NCBI RefSeq assembly: GCF_900497805.2
Contig: NW_020954681.1
Location: 3,369,860 to 3,433,859 of the forward strand
Origin: Vombatus ursinus
Lineage: Eukaryota > Chordata > Mammalia > Diprotodontia > Vombatidae
DNA length: 64,000 nucleotides
Reading direction: 5' to 3'
In this document: positions 20,541 to 32,880 of the stretch, one piece after another
Layout: every line of letters starts with the position of its first letter
How positions within the stretch are numbered: position 1 is the stretch's first letter
The notes under the pieces: generated by a model
Seen by the model: only the letters and a program-made list of their open reading frames with translations
The model's database searches: none
What the model was told of the DNA's origin: nothing
Program-made: the position numbers and the translations under genes

Positions 20541-23494
20541 ATCATCTTTGGTAACTTTTCTCCATACCCAGCTACAAATCTTTGGTATCAGGGCTATTCA
20601 ATATAGTAGAGACCTTCCTCTGGTTGGTTATTTTTGCAATGTAAGGACATCAGTGTCCAGGTCAACCATTCAACTGCCATCCTCCCTTCTTACAACATCA
20701 CTGACTCTGCTATTAGGACAATGCTTTTCCCTGATGATATATTTATGCCACATTTTGTACACAAGGCATTACTGATAATACGCTATTCTCTATTTATACC
20801 CACCATGTATCTCCGTTGTCCCAGAGGGTCACGAGAAATTTTTACTCTACTGAGATCATGGTGTACCACGACTTGCAGCCACAGAACATTACCGGCAGAA
20901 AATTGGTATTAAAAACATGGGCTTTTATGGCAGAGAACAACTTATGATCAGGGAAGTGCGCTGTCATTTTCCAAATGCTGCCCTGCTTGGTTGCTTCACT
21001 CCAGTTAATTCTGTCGATCGGCCATGTCTGCCCAACATGTCTGCACCGATAGCCCAGCTCGATAAGTGACCCATCCAATTCTGTAGGGCAGGCTTAGTCT
21101 GGAAAATCGGGATTCCTCAACCACTTGATGCTTACCCATGTGGAATGCTACACTGATCTCTTCAGAGTAGCTCAGAATGTCTGTGAGGGGTCCCTGTAAT
21201 GTCTCTGCCAGGCTTAGATACAATTCACAAAGAGGGACATCTGGAAGACCTCAAAATCTACATAGAAATGCTCATCCATTTAGACTTTGAGCCAAAAAAT
21301 GAAATTCCATCAGGCTAAACATTAAAAGGGATTCCAAAAAGAAAAGTCATGCGAAGATACTACTGGAAAGAGCACCAAATTAATTTGTTAGGCCCTCACT
21401 GTGACTTAGCTTGTGAGGTTAGAGATGACTGTGTTGGAGGCATGGTGAGGGAAAGTAGGGGCAGGGAGGATGAGAGGAAAGAAACACATGCTCCCTTTTT
21501 TTCTTCCTTGGTACATCTCCAAGCTATTTTTTAGATCTTGGAAATTCAAACACCTTTAACTACATCACACATTTTACCTGAGGCCAGACAGAGATTTGTG
21601 TGGAATTCAGCCTGCAAGTGTTTATTGTGAGGCCCACTTATCTTTATCACATAGTAAGGACGAGTACTAATGCATCAATCTAGGGGATGGGATATCCCAG
21701 TTAGAATCCACCAACCTGTGCTTTGCCCCATCTACTTCAGAAGGTACACTAATTTCTCATATTATCTATTAACATAATCTTATTGAGAAGTAGCTCTACA
21801 TTCTAGACATAAATTCAGGTACAAAACGATTCCCCTCAGATAGACCCGGATTCTGCATGGCAATTTGGGAGTAATAACTATTCAGCTCAGGGTCTGATTC
21901 CCCATTCAATGAATGATTCGGTGGCCAGATCATATCAGAGACCCAGAAATCCAACAACAAAAGAATTTAATTAAGGCATAAACTAACGGACATAATAAGG
22001 GAGGGAAAAAAGTAGCCAAACATCCTCTGCCACCACATACAAAGAATGCAATCTCCAAAACTCTAGTGGCCTTAGAAGCTAATTCTCATTCAATGGCTCT
22101 GGCTCCCCAGAACAACAAAGGGGCACTGCTGCTGTAGAACTTACAGTCCTGAGGGTGGGCACTTGAAACACAATGCTGTCTGCCTCTCAGAATATTTTTT
22201 CCAGGCTGGGGAAAGGCTTTAGTATGGCTACAAGTTCTTGTCTCAGTTCTATACTCATCAGGGTCCACATGAAACAACAGATCTCAGGAGCACTGAGGCC
22301 ACATACAGAGTCATCTTACCTCTCTGCTGCCCCCAACACAGCTCTTCTTTTGTACCCTACTATCTTCTACCCCACATGCAATCTCATATACAGTGTCCCC
22401 AAGTGTCTTCCATCCTCTTTCTTAAAATCCCGTGCCTTATTTGCACATTCTGTAGTGATCTGTGTCCTCTCCTGGTGAAATAACTATGCTGCTGGGTCAA
22501 GCAGTGGCTAAGCATTGTGGGAAACATGGTCCAGAGGGTTTCCCTTAACCAATTTCTCTTGTTCCCCAGTATGGAGAGAAATCCATACTGCCAAATTGAC
22601 TGCCTTCTACAGAGGATTTCTCCATTACATCTTCCTCTGCTAGTAAGAAAAGGCCAGAGACTGTGTTAGCAGGTTGAGAAAGAGACTATATCAGTCTAGA
22701 AGGCTGCCTGGAAGAGGTGTGGGGGGAGGGGAAGTATGGCCAATAATACCAACAAAAAACAAAAATGCTCTATTCTTCGCGTCAGTGGCAATGATGAGGT
22801 TAAACTAGAGTAAGCTGACAAATATTTCCTTGGAACGGGCCTTCATGATAATTTTCTCAGGACGTGTACTTCAAGGGCCACCCACACAGGCAGCACAGGG
22901 ATGCACAAAGTACTTCAGCAACAACTCTTTATTTGAAAGGTCTTCTGGCCACAGCTCTAGCCTGTAGGTATTTTCTGCTCATATCTTTCCCTTAAAAAGC
23001 TAGGAATGATATATGTTAGAAACAAGCCCTTTTGTTTCCCCCCAGTGAGCTCCTCATTGATTTTCTTTTGAAGCACTGTGGATTTCAGCTATTGAGAGCA
23101 GAACAATAGAAAGTCATTTTACTATATTTCAATTTGTTTTATCTAAGTTCCAGAAATGCATTTTCCTATGCAGGACTATTACACAATAAGAGGTACATTT
23201 ATATGTTACTATCATCCCCTTAAATAATAGGACATAGAGAATCCAACTAGAGTGCCTCCATAATTGTAGAATTTATAGACAAATTTCCACTCCAAACTTG
23301 AGCTAATCTGAATATTACTTTCTAGAAAAGAGTAGAACAAATCCTTCCCCTGTTAGACCACAATCTGATCTGAATATCTGCTAAGTTGGCTATGTTTTAC
23401 AACCCACTGGAGAACAAACCATCTCTTTGTTCTTGATTGTCAGGCAGTGACAACCAATGAAACTCATACTGGCATCTTCCTCTGCTGCCTCGTC
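20541..23494. other. Large unassigned stretch (about 3 kb)
   Basis: I cannot name any gene or repeat here. Frames of up to about 106 codons are open (for example 22173-22478 plus, 23390-23710 minus), but they overlap on opposite strands and show no domain. Parts such as 21880-22640 have the patchy look of old mobile DNA, but nothing diagnostic was seen. Confidence 0.35.
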
Positions 23495-23625
23495 ATAGAA
23501 TGGAGGGGAACCTGGATGCTCAAAGGCTATGCCAGGAGAGCTCAAAAGCTGGCAGGTGCTACCAAGCTGGAAAGGCTTTGAGTATAGGCCCAGATATGGC
23601 CTCTGTCTGTTGTTTGAGAACCAGC
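23495..23625 (+). repeat. Unnamed dispersed repeat, copy 1
   Basis: The block ctggcaggtgctaccaagctggaaaggctttgag, then gcccagatatggcctctgtctgt, aligns with about 46635-46765 (same strand) and 30065-30170 (opposite strand). The family is unknown to me. Confidence 0.6.
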
Positions 23626-24075
23626 AGAGCAAAGAATGAGAAGGCTCAACACCAGAAAGGTGGTCACCAAGGCAGGAATGTTTGGGGCCACGACGATTCT
23701 TGAAGATCATTTACTAAAAAGAGCAGTTAGGATCTACATAGAGAAGAGGGTATAGGAGTCCAGGTAAGATGGAGATATGGAAAGGTATAGAGGAGGACCC
23801 CATATCTGTTCCAGCAATTATCTAAAAGAGAGAAAGTAATGATTAAGAAAACCAAAGAGAAAAAGAGGTAATGGCATACTAGGAAAGAGGTAACATGAGA
23901 AACCAGGGAAAATTCTGGTAAACAGGGTAAGGGCACTGGAAGAAGAGTCAGCCAGCCAAACTCTGGAATATGGGCCTGGAGCCAATGGACACGATGAATG
24001 AGGACACTCTCAGTGGGGTGGCAGAGTCTCAAGTGTAAATGCTGGAAACTGAGCCCTGAAGCCCACAGAATCTTA
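23626..24075. other. Unassigned stretch
   Basis: No gene is called. The 152-codon minus-strand frame at 23727-24185 runs antisense into an L1 3' UTR and is discounted. Confidence 0.35.
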
Positions 24076-24395
24076 GGGTTATTAGAAATAATACAACGAT
24101 CCAATACAATCCCAATGGACCGATGATGAAAAATGCTATATCCATCTCCAAAGTGAAAAGCAATGAACTCTGAGGGCAGATTCAAGCAGACTTCTTTAAA
24201 CTTTCTTAATTTCTCTTGCTTTTTTTTGCAATACTGCTAATATGGAAATACGTTTCACATGAATTCACACGGATAATTGACATTAAATTTCTTGCCTTCT
24301 CAGTGGGTGGGAGAGGGCCTGGAAGGAGGGAGAGAACTTGGAACTCAAAAAAATTTTAAATGAATGTTAAAAATAAATAAATGAGATTTCTTTTA
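24076..24395 (+). mobile_element. L1 LINE 3' UTR and 3' end
   Basis: The order is gtgaaaagcaatgaactctg, tttgcaatactgctaatatggaaatacg, cttctcagtgggtgggagagggcctgg, ggaactcaaaaaaattttaaatgaatgtt, then aaaataaataaatg. This is the marsupial L1 3' end with its A-rich terminus. It is followed at once by the middle of another L1's ORF2, so it probably inserted into it. Confidence 0.72.
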
Positions 24396-24899
24396 AAAAA
24401 AGAAACAATATTGCCCAGTTATATGCCAAAAAACTGATAACTTTTTAAAATGGATGAATATTTGCAAAAATTCAAACGAGATTAACAGAAAAAGAAATAA
24501 AAAATTTAAATATCTCAGTCTCAAAGAAATATATTTTAAAATCCCTAAATTAACTCAAAAACAAAAAAAAAGACCAGATGCATTTACAAGTGAATTCTAT
24601 CAATCAAATGACAATTAATGTTGATATTACACAAATTATTTGAAAATTATGGAAGGAAACGCCTCTGATTGGGCAAACATGTTCTTGTCACCTAAATTAT
24701 GTAAAGATAAAGTAGAGAAGTAAAGTTACAGATGAAGATTTCTAATAAATACTGAGTAAGATTATTGAATAAAATATTAGCAAAGAGCTACATTAACATG
24801 GCAAAAAGAGTATGTACTATGACCAGATTAGATTTACATGAGGTTGGTTCAATAAGCTATAAATATGATTGATAACATTAATAATAAGGGATATGGTAT

Positions 24900-25132
24900 G
24901 TTCCGATGATTTCACTGGTATAAGCAATTCCCAGATGAGGAAATCCTCTCTCTCAATGCAAGTCAACATGTTCTCCAGAAATTTATTACCTTAGAGTTTC
25001 CTAGAGCACTTAGAAGTAAACGAGTCACCCAAGTCACAGAGCCAGTATGTGTCAGCGGCAAGATTGGAGCTCAGGTGTTCCTGGTCTTGAGCCTGCCTCT
25101 CCATCTATTGCACCATGCTGAGCCTGGCTAAA
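24900..25132 (-). repeat. tRNA-derived SINE inside L1 ORF2
   Basis: Reversed: ttcactggtataagcaattcccagatgaggaaatcctc on the left. On the right is caagtcacagagccagtatgtgtcagcggcaagattggagctcagg, followed by ccatctattgcaccatgctgag. The head and the upstream-of-tail word gggaattgcttat place it in a mammalian tRNA-SINE family different from WSINE. A similar element lies at about 44005-44245. Confidence 0.65.
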
Positions 25133-25515
25133 GTCAAAGGCTTTCTCATCATTAGGCAACAAACGGTACCTTGTACCAATGGTGATGAATAGAATCCCTT
25201 ATTAAGGTCAGAGAGTTTCTTGAGGGTTCTGTGGGTATAAAGGTAAGAAACTCATTGACCGTACTGAGAATCAGCAAAGTCACCCACAATTTAACGTGAG
25301 TGTCTTCCACACTCTTAGCACTAGCTGTCCCAATGTGCTCTGAGCTTGACTACTTACAATCCGGCGCTTCCTGAGGCCTGCTTCCCAGGATGCTTTGTTG
25401 CCTGGAGTCTGAACGAGTATACCCCTCCTCTGCCTGTGCAGCTGCCCATCCTCTACTCCCCTCTGACATCTCAGTTAGCTCAGCCTTGCCATCATAAGCA
25501 ATATTAATGAAAAAA
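25133..25515. other. Unassigned insert within the L1
   Basis: About 380 bases between the SINE and the resumption of L1 ORF2 at cattatgacatcattagat. It is GC-richer than the L1 around it. No family is recognised; it may have arrived with or before the SINE. Confidence 0.45.
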
Positions 25516-26417
25516 TTAAAATTTCATTATGACATCATTAGATATAGAAGAGGCCTCTGACAAAATACAGCACCCACTTCTGCTCAAAATAAAACACACT
25601 AAAAAGCAGAGGAATAAATGGATCTCTCTTTGATGTAATAAGTAGCATCTACCTCAAATCAAGAGCCAGCATCACATGCACCAGAGATAAACTTACTAAT
25701 ACTAACCCTCTCGATAAGAACAAGGGCAAAAAAAAAGATACACATTATCACCACCAGTGTTTGATATTGTCTCACAAATGCTAGCTACAGCAAATAAGAA
25801 AAAGAAATTGAGGGAATAAGTACAGGATAAGAAAAAAAAGAAATTATTGCTTTTGCAGATAATATAATGGTTTATTTAGATGGCATAAGGCTACATTAAT
25901 ATTACCTGAAAAAAATTCATCATTTCAGCAAAGTATCCATATATAAAATAAATCCACACATGTCATCCTTCTCTATATTACCAACAAATTCCAGCAAAAA
26001 GAAACAGAAAAGGAAACTATTTCCAAAGTAACTAAAGAATACATAAAATAATCAGGAGTCCACCTACTAAGAAACATGCAGCAAGTATATGAATACAGTC
26101 TCAAAGCATTTTATATTAATAAAAACCAATCTAAATACGTGGACAGTTAGTCATTGTTGAACATTGAGCCAAGCCAATAAAATAAAAATAGCATTATTGC
26201 TTAAATGAATTTATAGATTCAGTACATATCATTCAAAGTATCAGATGGTTACTTTAAAATATACTAGAAAGAATAATAAAATTTATCTGGAGGAATGAAA
26301 GGTAGAGAATCTCAGGGGAAATAAAATATTTTAACAACATAGGAAGAAAAGAGGATTAACAGCACTACTTCACAAATTATATTATAAAGCAATAATCAAA
26401 ATTATTTGGTATTGGTA

Positions 26418-26620
26418 CAGGGGTGGGGAACCTGTGGCCTCGAGGCCACATATGGCCCTCTAGGTCCTCACGTGCAGCCCTTTGACTGAATCCAAACTTC
26501 ACAGAACAAATCCCCTTAATAAAAGTGTTTGTTCTGTAAAACTTAGACTCAGTCAAAGGTCCACAGCCAAGGACCTAGAAGGCCACATGTGGCCTGGAGG
26601 CTGCAGATTCCTCACCCCTA
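26418..26620. mobile_element. Palindromic hAT-type MITE
   Basis: The 203-base element starts CAGGGGTGGGGAACCTG and ends with the inverse (about CAGATTCCTCACCCCTA). The two halves are reverse complements almost throughout (ggccacatatggccctctaggtcct against aggacctagaaggccacatgtggcc). It has no coding capacity. The CAGGGG terminus suggests hAT/Charlie. I see no clear 8 bp duplication in the flanking L1, which may be decay. Confidence 0.8.
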
Positions 26621-27918
26621 TTAAAAGATAAGGAAAATTGATCAGTAGAACAGATTGCATACATGAGAGCCAGGAGCAATCATATGGCCAGCATGGTATG
26701 TGATAAATCCAGGGATTCCCTTTACTGGAGACAGACTAAGTATTTGAGAAAAACTGCTGGCAAAGTTTGAAGAAGGGGTCCAGAAATGAGGTGCAGACTA
26801 ACATTTCACCCCAAATACCCAAATAAATTCCAAATTGACAAATGACTGAGATAGAAATGGTCTCATCATAAGCAAATGAGAGGAAGAAGGAAGGAATTCG
26901 ATTTCTAACTAAGGAGAGGGGAAGAATTCTTGACCAAACAAAAGATACAAAGGATCACACAAGAGAAAATGAACAATTTTGACTACATAAAGTTGAAAAG
27001 TTATCACATGGGCAAAGTCAGTATAGTTAGGATCAGAAAGAAGCCAACTGACCAGGAAAAAATCCTTCCAGCAAATTTCTCTGATAAAAGTCTGACATTG
27101 AAGATATTATAGGGAATTGATGTAAATTTAGAACTATAAGAGCCAATGCTATTCCCCAATAGATTCAGTAAATATCATATCAAAGGACATGAAAAGTCAA
27201 TTTTTAAGAGAAAAAAAGGCCAAGCTATCAAGTCACATGAAGAAATTCTCAAAATCACTAAGAAATAAAAATTAAAACAAGGCTGAGGTTCCATGTCACA
27301 CCCATTAGATTAGCCATATTGTTAAAAAGAGGAAATGACAATAGTTGGGAGGTCTATGGGAAGATAGATATACTAATGCATTATGAGTAGAGCTGTGAAT
27401 TAATTCAACCACACAGGAAAGTAATTTGGAACTGTATCTGAAAAATCACTAAACGATGCATACCCTTTGACCCAGTGATATCATTACTAGATCTGTTCTT
27501 CAAAGAAATCAAAGAAAAAAAGGACTCATATGTGTCAAATATCCATAAGAACACTCTTCTCATATAGCAAAGAAATGGAAACAAAGTGTGTGCCCATCAT
27601 TTGGAGAATTGCTGGAAAAATTATGGTATAAGAATGCAATAAAATATTACTGTGCAGGAAGAGATGACGAAAGGGATTGTCAAGTGAGAAGAAGCAGAAA
27701 AACAAGTCCAGGAATTACTTTAGCATTATAGAGGAAAACAACTTTGCAAGATTTAAGGATTATGATTAGTTCAATGGCTAATCAGGACTTTGTAAGACCA
27801 AGGAAGACGCTGGCTTCCCACTTCTTGACAGGAGATCAAAAACTAGAGGAACAAAATGAGACAGACATTTTCAGACACAGCTAATGTTTAGGCTTATTTT
27901 ACTTGACTTTACTTTTTC

Positions 27919-28160
27919 GGGACAGCGAGGTGGCACTGCAGACAGAGAACTGGACTTGAACTTAAGAAGACTTTAGTTTGAATATGGACTCAGATACTTA
28001 CTAGCTGCGTGACCCAGGGCAAGTCAAGTAAGCTCTGTCTGTCTCAATCTACCCATCTATAAAATGGTGGCACCTACTGCCCAGGATTGTTATGAGGATC
28101 AAATGAGATAAATATTGGAAAGTACCCAGCACAATGCCTGTTAGTTATTATTATCACCTG
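27919..28160 (+). repeat. Marsupial MIR-type SINE
   Basis: Head gggacagcgaggtggcactgcagacagagaactggacttg. The body is cttactagctgcgtgacccagggcaag and the tail caggattgttatgaggatcaaatgagataaat, ending acccagcacaatgcctg. Confidence 0.85.
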
Positions 28161-28254
28161 TAATTGGTTATTAGGGAGGCCTTTCCTTTGTGACAGGAGT
28201 GAATGAAAGCAAATGCAGTGAGTAAAACATTGTTTTAAAAAAGAATGCAAGAAT

Positions 28255-28458
28255 TCATACTAGCTAGCATTTTGATATGTTATCTCAAAACTACCCTGTG
28301 AAGCAGGTGTTCTTATTGTTACCTAATTTTACAGATGAGGAAACTGAGGCTCAGAGAGATTAATTGACTTGCCTAGGGTCACACCACCAGCAAGTATGTG
28401 AGGTGGGCCTGGAATTCAGGCCCAGTGTGCTATTCACTATACCACCTAGCTTCCCCAA
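28255..28458 (-). repeat. MIR SINE
   Basis: A full reversed copy. The order is ttacagatgaggaaactgaggctcagagag, cttgcctagggtcacaccaccagcaagtatgtgagg, then tcactataccacctagcttcccc. Confidence 0.85.
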
Positions 28459-28960
28459 ATAAGTCCAGTACGCCCTCCATGAACCATCTGGCTGCCTCTG
28501 CCAACGTCAAGGAAATATTTTAAAACCATTGAAGAAAATAGAAGAAAAATATGAAGGTGATATATGCCTACAGTACTGGAAATGTAATACATACTTAAAC
28601 ACACTATGCATGATAAAGATTCATGGCTCATTTGCAATCCTTTTGTTTTCAATTCTTCATTGTATATGGAAATGTTTGTGCTTCTAGATACTTTTTGAGT
28701 TAATAATTTAAAAAAAAAGATTTTTAAGTGTCCATCCTCTTTTGGAGCACTGAGGCATTGAACAAATTAAAAAGCCTTTGCTTTCTACTTTAAAATTAGG
28801 AATCAATCCAATCCATGTGTTTATTCAGCTCCAGCTATATACACAGCAGCGTGGAAGGCACTGGAAGGGGTGTGGTTTAAGAACATATTGCCTAGTTTCA
28901 AAGAGTTCCCCATCTGGGAAAAAGAAATTTTTGTCTTCAACCTTAAGGTAACCAGCAAAA
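28459..28960. other. Unassigned stretch
   Basis: I see no gene or named repeat here. Confidence 0.4.
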
Positions 28961-28961
28961 A

Positions 28962-29012
28962 CCTATCCCAGTGCTTTGCACATAGTAGGTGCTCAATAAC
29001 TCAGCTAATCTG
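28962..29012 (+). repeat. L2 LINE 3' tip
   Basis: Short match: ctatcccagtgctttgcacatagtaggtgctcaataac. Confidence 0.65.
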
Positions 29013-30059
29013 GTTCAAAGTGACAAAATCTTCTCTATTGATCAGTTTTGCAAAATCTAGCACATATAACTCACGTTGTACTTAGTGATAGTAGAGCTGA
29101 TGGTCTTTTGACACTCCTTCCATTTGGGATCATTAATGAAATAACTTGATTCTGTCTTAAGCACATATCTCAGAACAACTATTTTCTGTAATCCTGAATA
29201 TTTTCTTTTCCCGGTTGTGGGTTCAGGTACAATGTACATTTTCTTGTCTATTTCTTCTCCCCCTAGGAAATTTATCTTTCTTTGGCATCTGTCAACTCTC
29301 CTCCTCTGTGAATTATATATTTCTGCACAAAGAATTAATGTATTGGTCTGTGATACCCATCTAAACTTTCTATCACTATGCTTCAGCTCATAGAGTCCCT
29401 TCTGTCTCCTCTCTGACCTTGCTTTTGTGTATTTTAAAGTTCATTATCCACCTTAATTTCTACTGTAATCATTTTTCCTCCATCTTTGATTTTGTAACGT
29501 TTTTTTTTTACCTTGACTTTAATCTGTCATTTTTTTTTTCTTTTTAGAACATTCATTGCTAACTGACACAAATAACCCCTGGATGTGTGCCAGGCAGCAC
29601 ACTTCCATTTATCTTAGGAAATTTTCCCAGGGCCTTTGTGTTCATTACTCTGCCCCATTCATATTCACCTAACACTTCAAGATCTTTTTAGGAGACACTA
29701 GAAAAAATGAAATGTCTTTATTTTGGACCCTTTCTGGAAGTCATATTGATTCTACTTTTCCAGGTTACCCAGACTGATAGCCATTATCTTGTAGATGCTG
29801 CATTAACTTAGAATGCATTGTTATTTTGCTGTTTTTCAAACATGATCATGTTATCTTCTAGCTGTGACACTATAAAGCCCTTCCTATGCAAGGAAATGTT
29901 CATCTCCATAGTTGGTTCAATTTAAAGATAGCTCCCCATATCCATCCCCTGACACCCCCTCCAGAAGGTAAGATTTCACCTTCAATCACTACTGTCCCCC
30001 CCCCCAAAAAAAAGAACCTCATCCTACAGTCCACCTGAGGCACATTCAGCCTCCTTATA
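29013..30059. other. Unassigned, pyrimidine-rich in places
   Basis: No gene or named repeat. T-tracts lie at about 29499-29542 and a C run at about 29997-30004. Confidence 0.4.
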
Positions 30060-30175
30060 CTTGGCTGAGCTGGTCTTGAGACAACAGACACACAGGCTGT
30101 TAGAGGGCCTTGACATAGAGCCTTTCCAGCTTGGTAGGACCTTCCAGGCCCAACAATCTGGTGGCACAGACTTCA
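30060..30175 (-). repeat. Unnamed dispersed repeat, copy 2 (opposite strand)
   Basis: agcctttccagcttggtaggacc is the reverse complement of ggt(g/c)ctaccaagctggaaaggct in copy 1. The match extends to the cagacagagg/cacacaggc side. Confidence 0.6.
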
Positions 30176-31595
30176 AGAATGCAGAGGTACCATCATATCA
30201 TAAATGGCGTTGGAAGAGAATTTCAGTTGACTTTGTTCTAATTTTTAGAACTTCAGAGGAAACTCAATTTAAATGCCATGAGCTAGCATGTAGACAGATA
30301 TTCAACTCCTTGTCTTCTACCTTGACCACCCTAAGGTCTTTTCTAACTCTATCATGTCTGACTCCATTTGGGGTTTCAACATGTGAAAGATAACAGATAC
30401 AAAGACAGAAAAAAAAAACCCTTTCTGACCTCAGAAAATACATGTGAGATGGTTTATTGGAAGAAAACCTTTAAGCGACATTTTGTTCTATCTAGTCATA
30501 TTTTTATAATTAAAAAAGTACGATGAGGTTTTATATTCTCAGTAACTTCTAGTCAATTCTGTGACTATGAAGATATGGCGTGCTGCAAAATATCATTAGT
30601 GAAAACTTGCCCGTTCCTACCTAATATTTCAACAATTATACCATTGATGGTCTCGTGAACAATTTTATAGAGTTGAGAAAGAAGGCACATAGGCTGGTAG
30701 CTTTGTTTAGTAGTTCAGTCAGTACTTGCATAACTCTTGTTTTGAAAACATGAATTTGTTCCAATATCATTGATGAATTAGCGAACCTTTAGAGCACAAG
30801 GCAAACTTCAGTTTGCTTGTGTACAATTTCTTCCTAGAGAAAGGAGAATGCAGAAAACTGGGCCACTTCACATTACCTCAAGCTGTATCCCCTCCAAGGA
30901 CCACTTCCTCAAACAAACTTCAGGTCATTTTTAAGGTAAAATGCCATATTTATTGAATATCTTCCACTACAATAGGAGCTGTGAGCCAAGGGCTGGCATA
31001 CACACATTACCCACCTTTTACCATAGCCTCTGGTGCCACACACCCTGCCAGGACCAGAATTTCAGCCTGCCCATCTTGACCAAGAGACTAAGCCAGCCCA
31101 GCATGTAGGCCAAGCAGCAGCTATAAGGCCCTGACATCATTACTATTTATTGTAGAATTTATATATTCCTTAACCATGTGATATGTATAAAACTATGCTG
31201 CCATTTCTATTGAGTTCCTATCTCTTTTTATTTGTTGTTGATGAATTTTTTTGAGCATGATGCCCCTAAAGCCATTTTCCCATAAACCCTGTGGTTTTTA
31301 TTGCACAATTTTGCATAGTGTGGTACTTTGGGGAATACATATGTTATCACATTACAGCAGAACTGGCTGTAATACTATACTGCCCATGATTTTCCCCAAT
31401 CATTTGCTATTTTGCCCTCTCTCAGATAACTTGTCAATGCTTCAACGTCCTCAGAATTGTGCTACCTCCTCCAGTCCCCTAATAAAGTTGGTCTAGTCCA
31501 GCTGCTCTGATTATTTTGGCACCATTTGCACTTGAAAAGTAACTGTCAATTTTCCCTTTCCTGGGCACCTGAGCAGAGCAGGTGTAGTCACTCTA
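30176..31595. other. Unassigned stretch
   Basis: No gene or named repeat, apart from scattered AT-rich words. Confidence 0.4.
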
Positions 31596-31599
31596 TGAT

Positions 31600-31970
31600 T
31601 CTTTATTGCTTAGCATTCTCTTATACTATAAGAAATGACAAAAAAAGACAGTTTCAGAGAAATCTGGGAAGACTTATATGAACTGATGCAGAGTGAAGCA
31701 AGTAGAACTAAAAGAAAATGTTATAACAACCACAACATAAAGGAAAAAAAAAACTTTAAAAGACATTAACTGTAATCAATACGTCTTCCAAGGACCAATG
31801 ATGAAGTTTGCTACCCATCTCCTCACAGACAGGTGACAGATTCAAGATGCAAAATAAGAGATATATTTTTGGACTTTTAGGAATTTATTTTACTTTACTA
31901 TGCATATTTGTTCCAAGGAGTTTGGTTTTCTGATAAACTTTATAGAATATCATTTTTTTGTTGAGTCTAT
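31600..31970 (+). mobile_element. L1 LINE 3' end, 5'-truncated
   Basis: It runs from ORF2-terminal words (aagaaatgacaaaaaaagacagtttcagagaaatctggg, then gatgcagagtgaagcaagtagaac) into the 3' UTR (ccaatgatgaagtttgctacccatctcctcacagacagg, then ctttactatgcatatttgttcc). Confidence 0.85.
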
Positions 31971-32639
31971 ATAACTCTGTATTTGGAGGGTAACAGTGAT
32001 TTGTGCCTGTTTTTGAAGGATGTATTACATACACCTATGCTATATGACCTGTTCTAATTCTCTTGAACACAAGAGAATACACTTCTGGCCCCAACTTCTT
32101 GCCAGAGAGGACCCCTTAGACTGAAGCCAAAAACAAAGTGTTACTCAGGAAAATGGGGAGGGAGGGAGGCAGGTGAATTGAAACACAGGATAAGCCTCAA
32201 GAGCAAATAAAGGACAGGGTTAAATGAAGGTTGCCAGCCCTTGTGGCCTAAACCTGGCTGTGCCTGGATAGTTATTGTGTTAGACTATTAGGTTGCAAAG
32301 GGGTATGTGCTCAAACGTGAGTTTAAGTGGAAGGTCAATGAGGCTCCTTGCAATTGTGATATTCTGTGGTCTACTTGGGTACTTCCATAGGCAACTTCCC
32401 ATATCACAAACTCACCAACTCTCTCTGCCTCTGAAGTTTCCTGTGTTTGCCTTCCTTTGACTCATTACTCATCCTTTTCTTTATTCTGGGAATATTGCCC
32501 CTGCCATCTTCCTCCATGAGACCTCCCTTGATATCACCCAATGGTAATAATCTTTCTCCTTGGACCTCTATCTGGTCAAATGTAATCTTCTGAATGGAAT
32601 GTTCCTCCTGCTCACTTCTTGGTACAGTACAAAATTTCA

Positions 32640-32880
32640 TCCAACCATTTACTTCCCATACCCAGATTTTCTGTACACTACTCATATATACACTATTCTG
32701 TCCACCTACTTCCTACTCACATGTACATCCATACTGCCCTAGTATAATATCATACCTACCAACACATTATACCCATTCACTTCCTTTCCGGGTATATTAT
32801 ATCCTCCCACTTCCTGCAAATCACTACCTGCCTAGGTGCAACATTCCTCCCACCTACTTCCTGTCAATGTGTGATATTTC
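32640..32880. repeat. Degenerate tandem repeat, period about 45-55 bases
   Basis: Five loose units each carry ccatttacttcc, ccacctacttcct, cattcacttcct, ctcccacttcctg or ccacctacttcctg, followed by an AT-rich spacer. The shared core (C/T)ACTTCCT is ETS-like. Unit identity is low, so this is a tentative call. Confidence 0.4.

Larger units (their letters stand above)
24396..27918 (+). mobile_element. L1 LINE, long ORF2 to 3' UTR relic with three insertions
   Basis: The forward strand shows L1 ORF2 in order: the pre-RT region (cccagttatatgcc, DAFTSEFYQSN at about 24575-24605), the EASDKIQHP block (about 25545-25575), and the catalytic loop. The loop, at about 25851-25880, reads FADNIMVYL where active elements have FADD. 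The C-terminal word NFDYIKLKSYH lies at about 26963-26998, then the 3' UTR (ggagatcaaaaactagagg). It is interrupted by a SINE plus an unassigned insert (about 24895-25515) and by a palindromic MITE (26418-26620). Many stops and frameshifts; the 5' part is missing or lies before the L1 3' end on its left. Confidence 0.85.

Noticed and set aside
23727-24185. 152-codon minus-strand open frame, the longest in the window
   Set aside because: Its right part is antisense to an L1 3' UTR, it has no recognisable domain, and codon use looks random.
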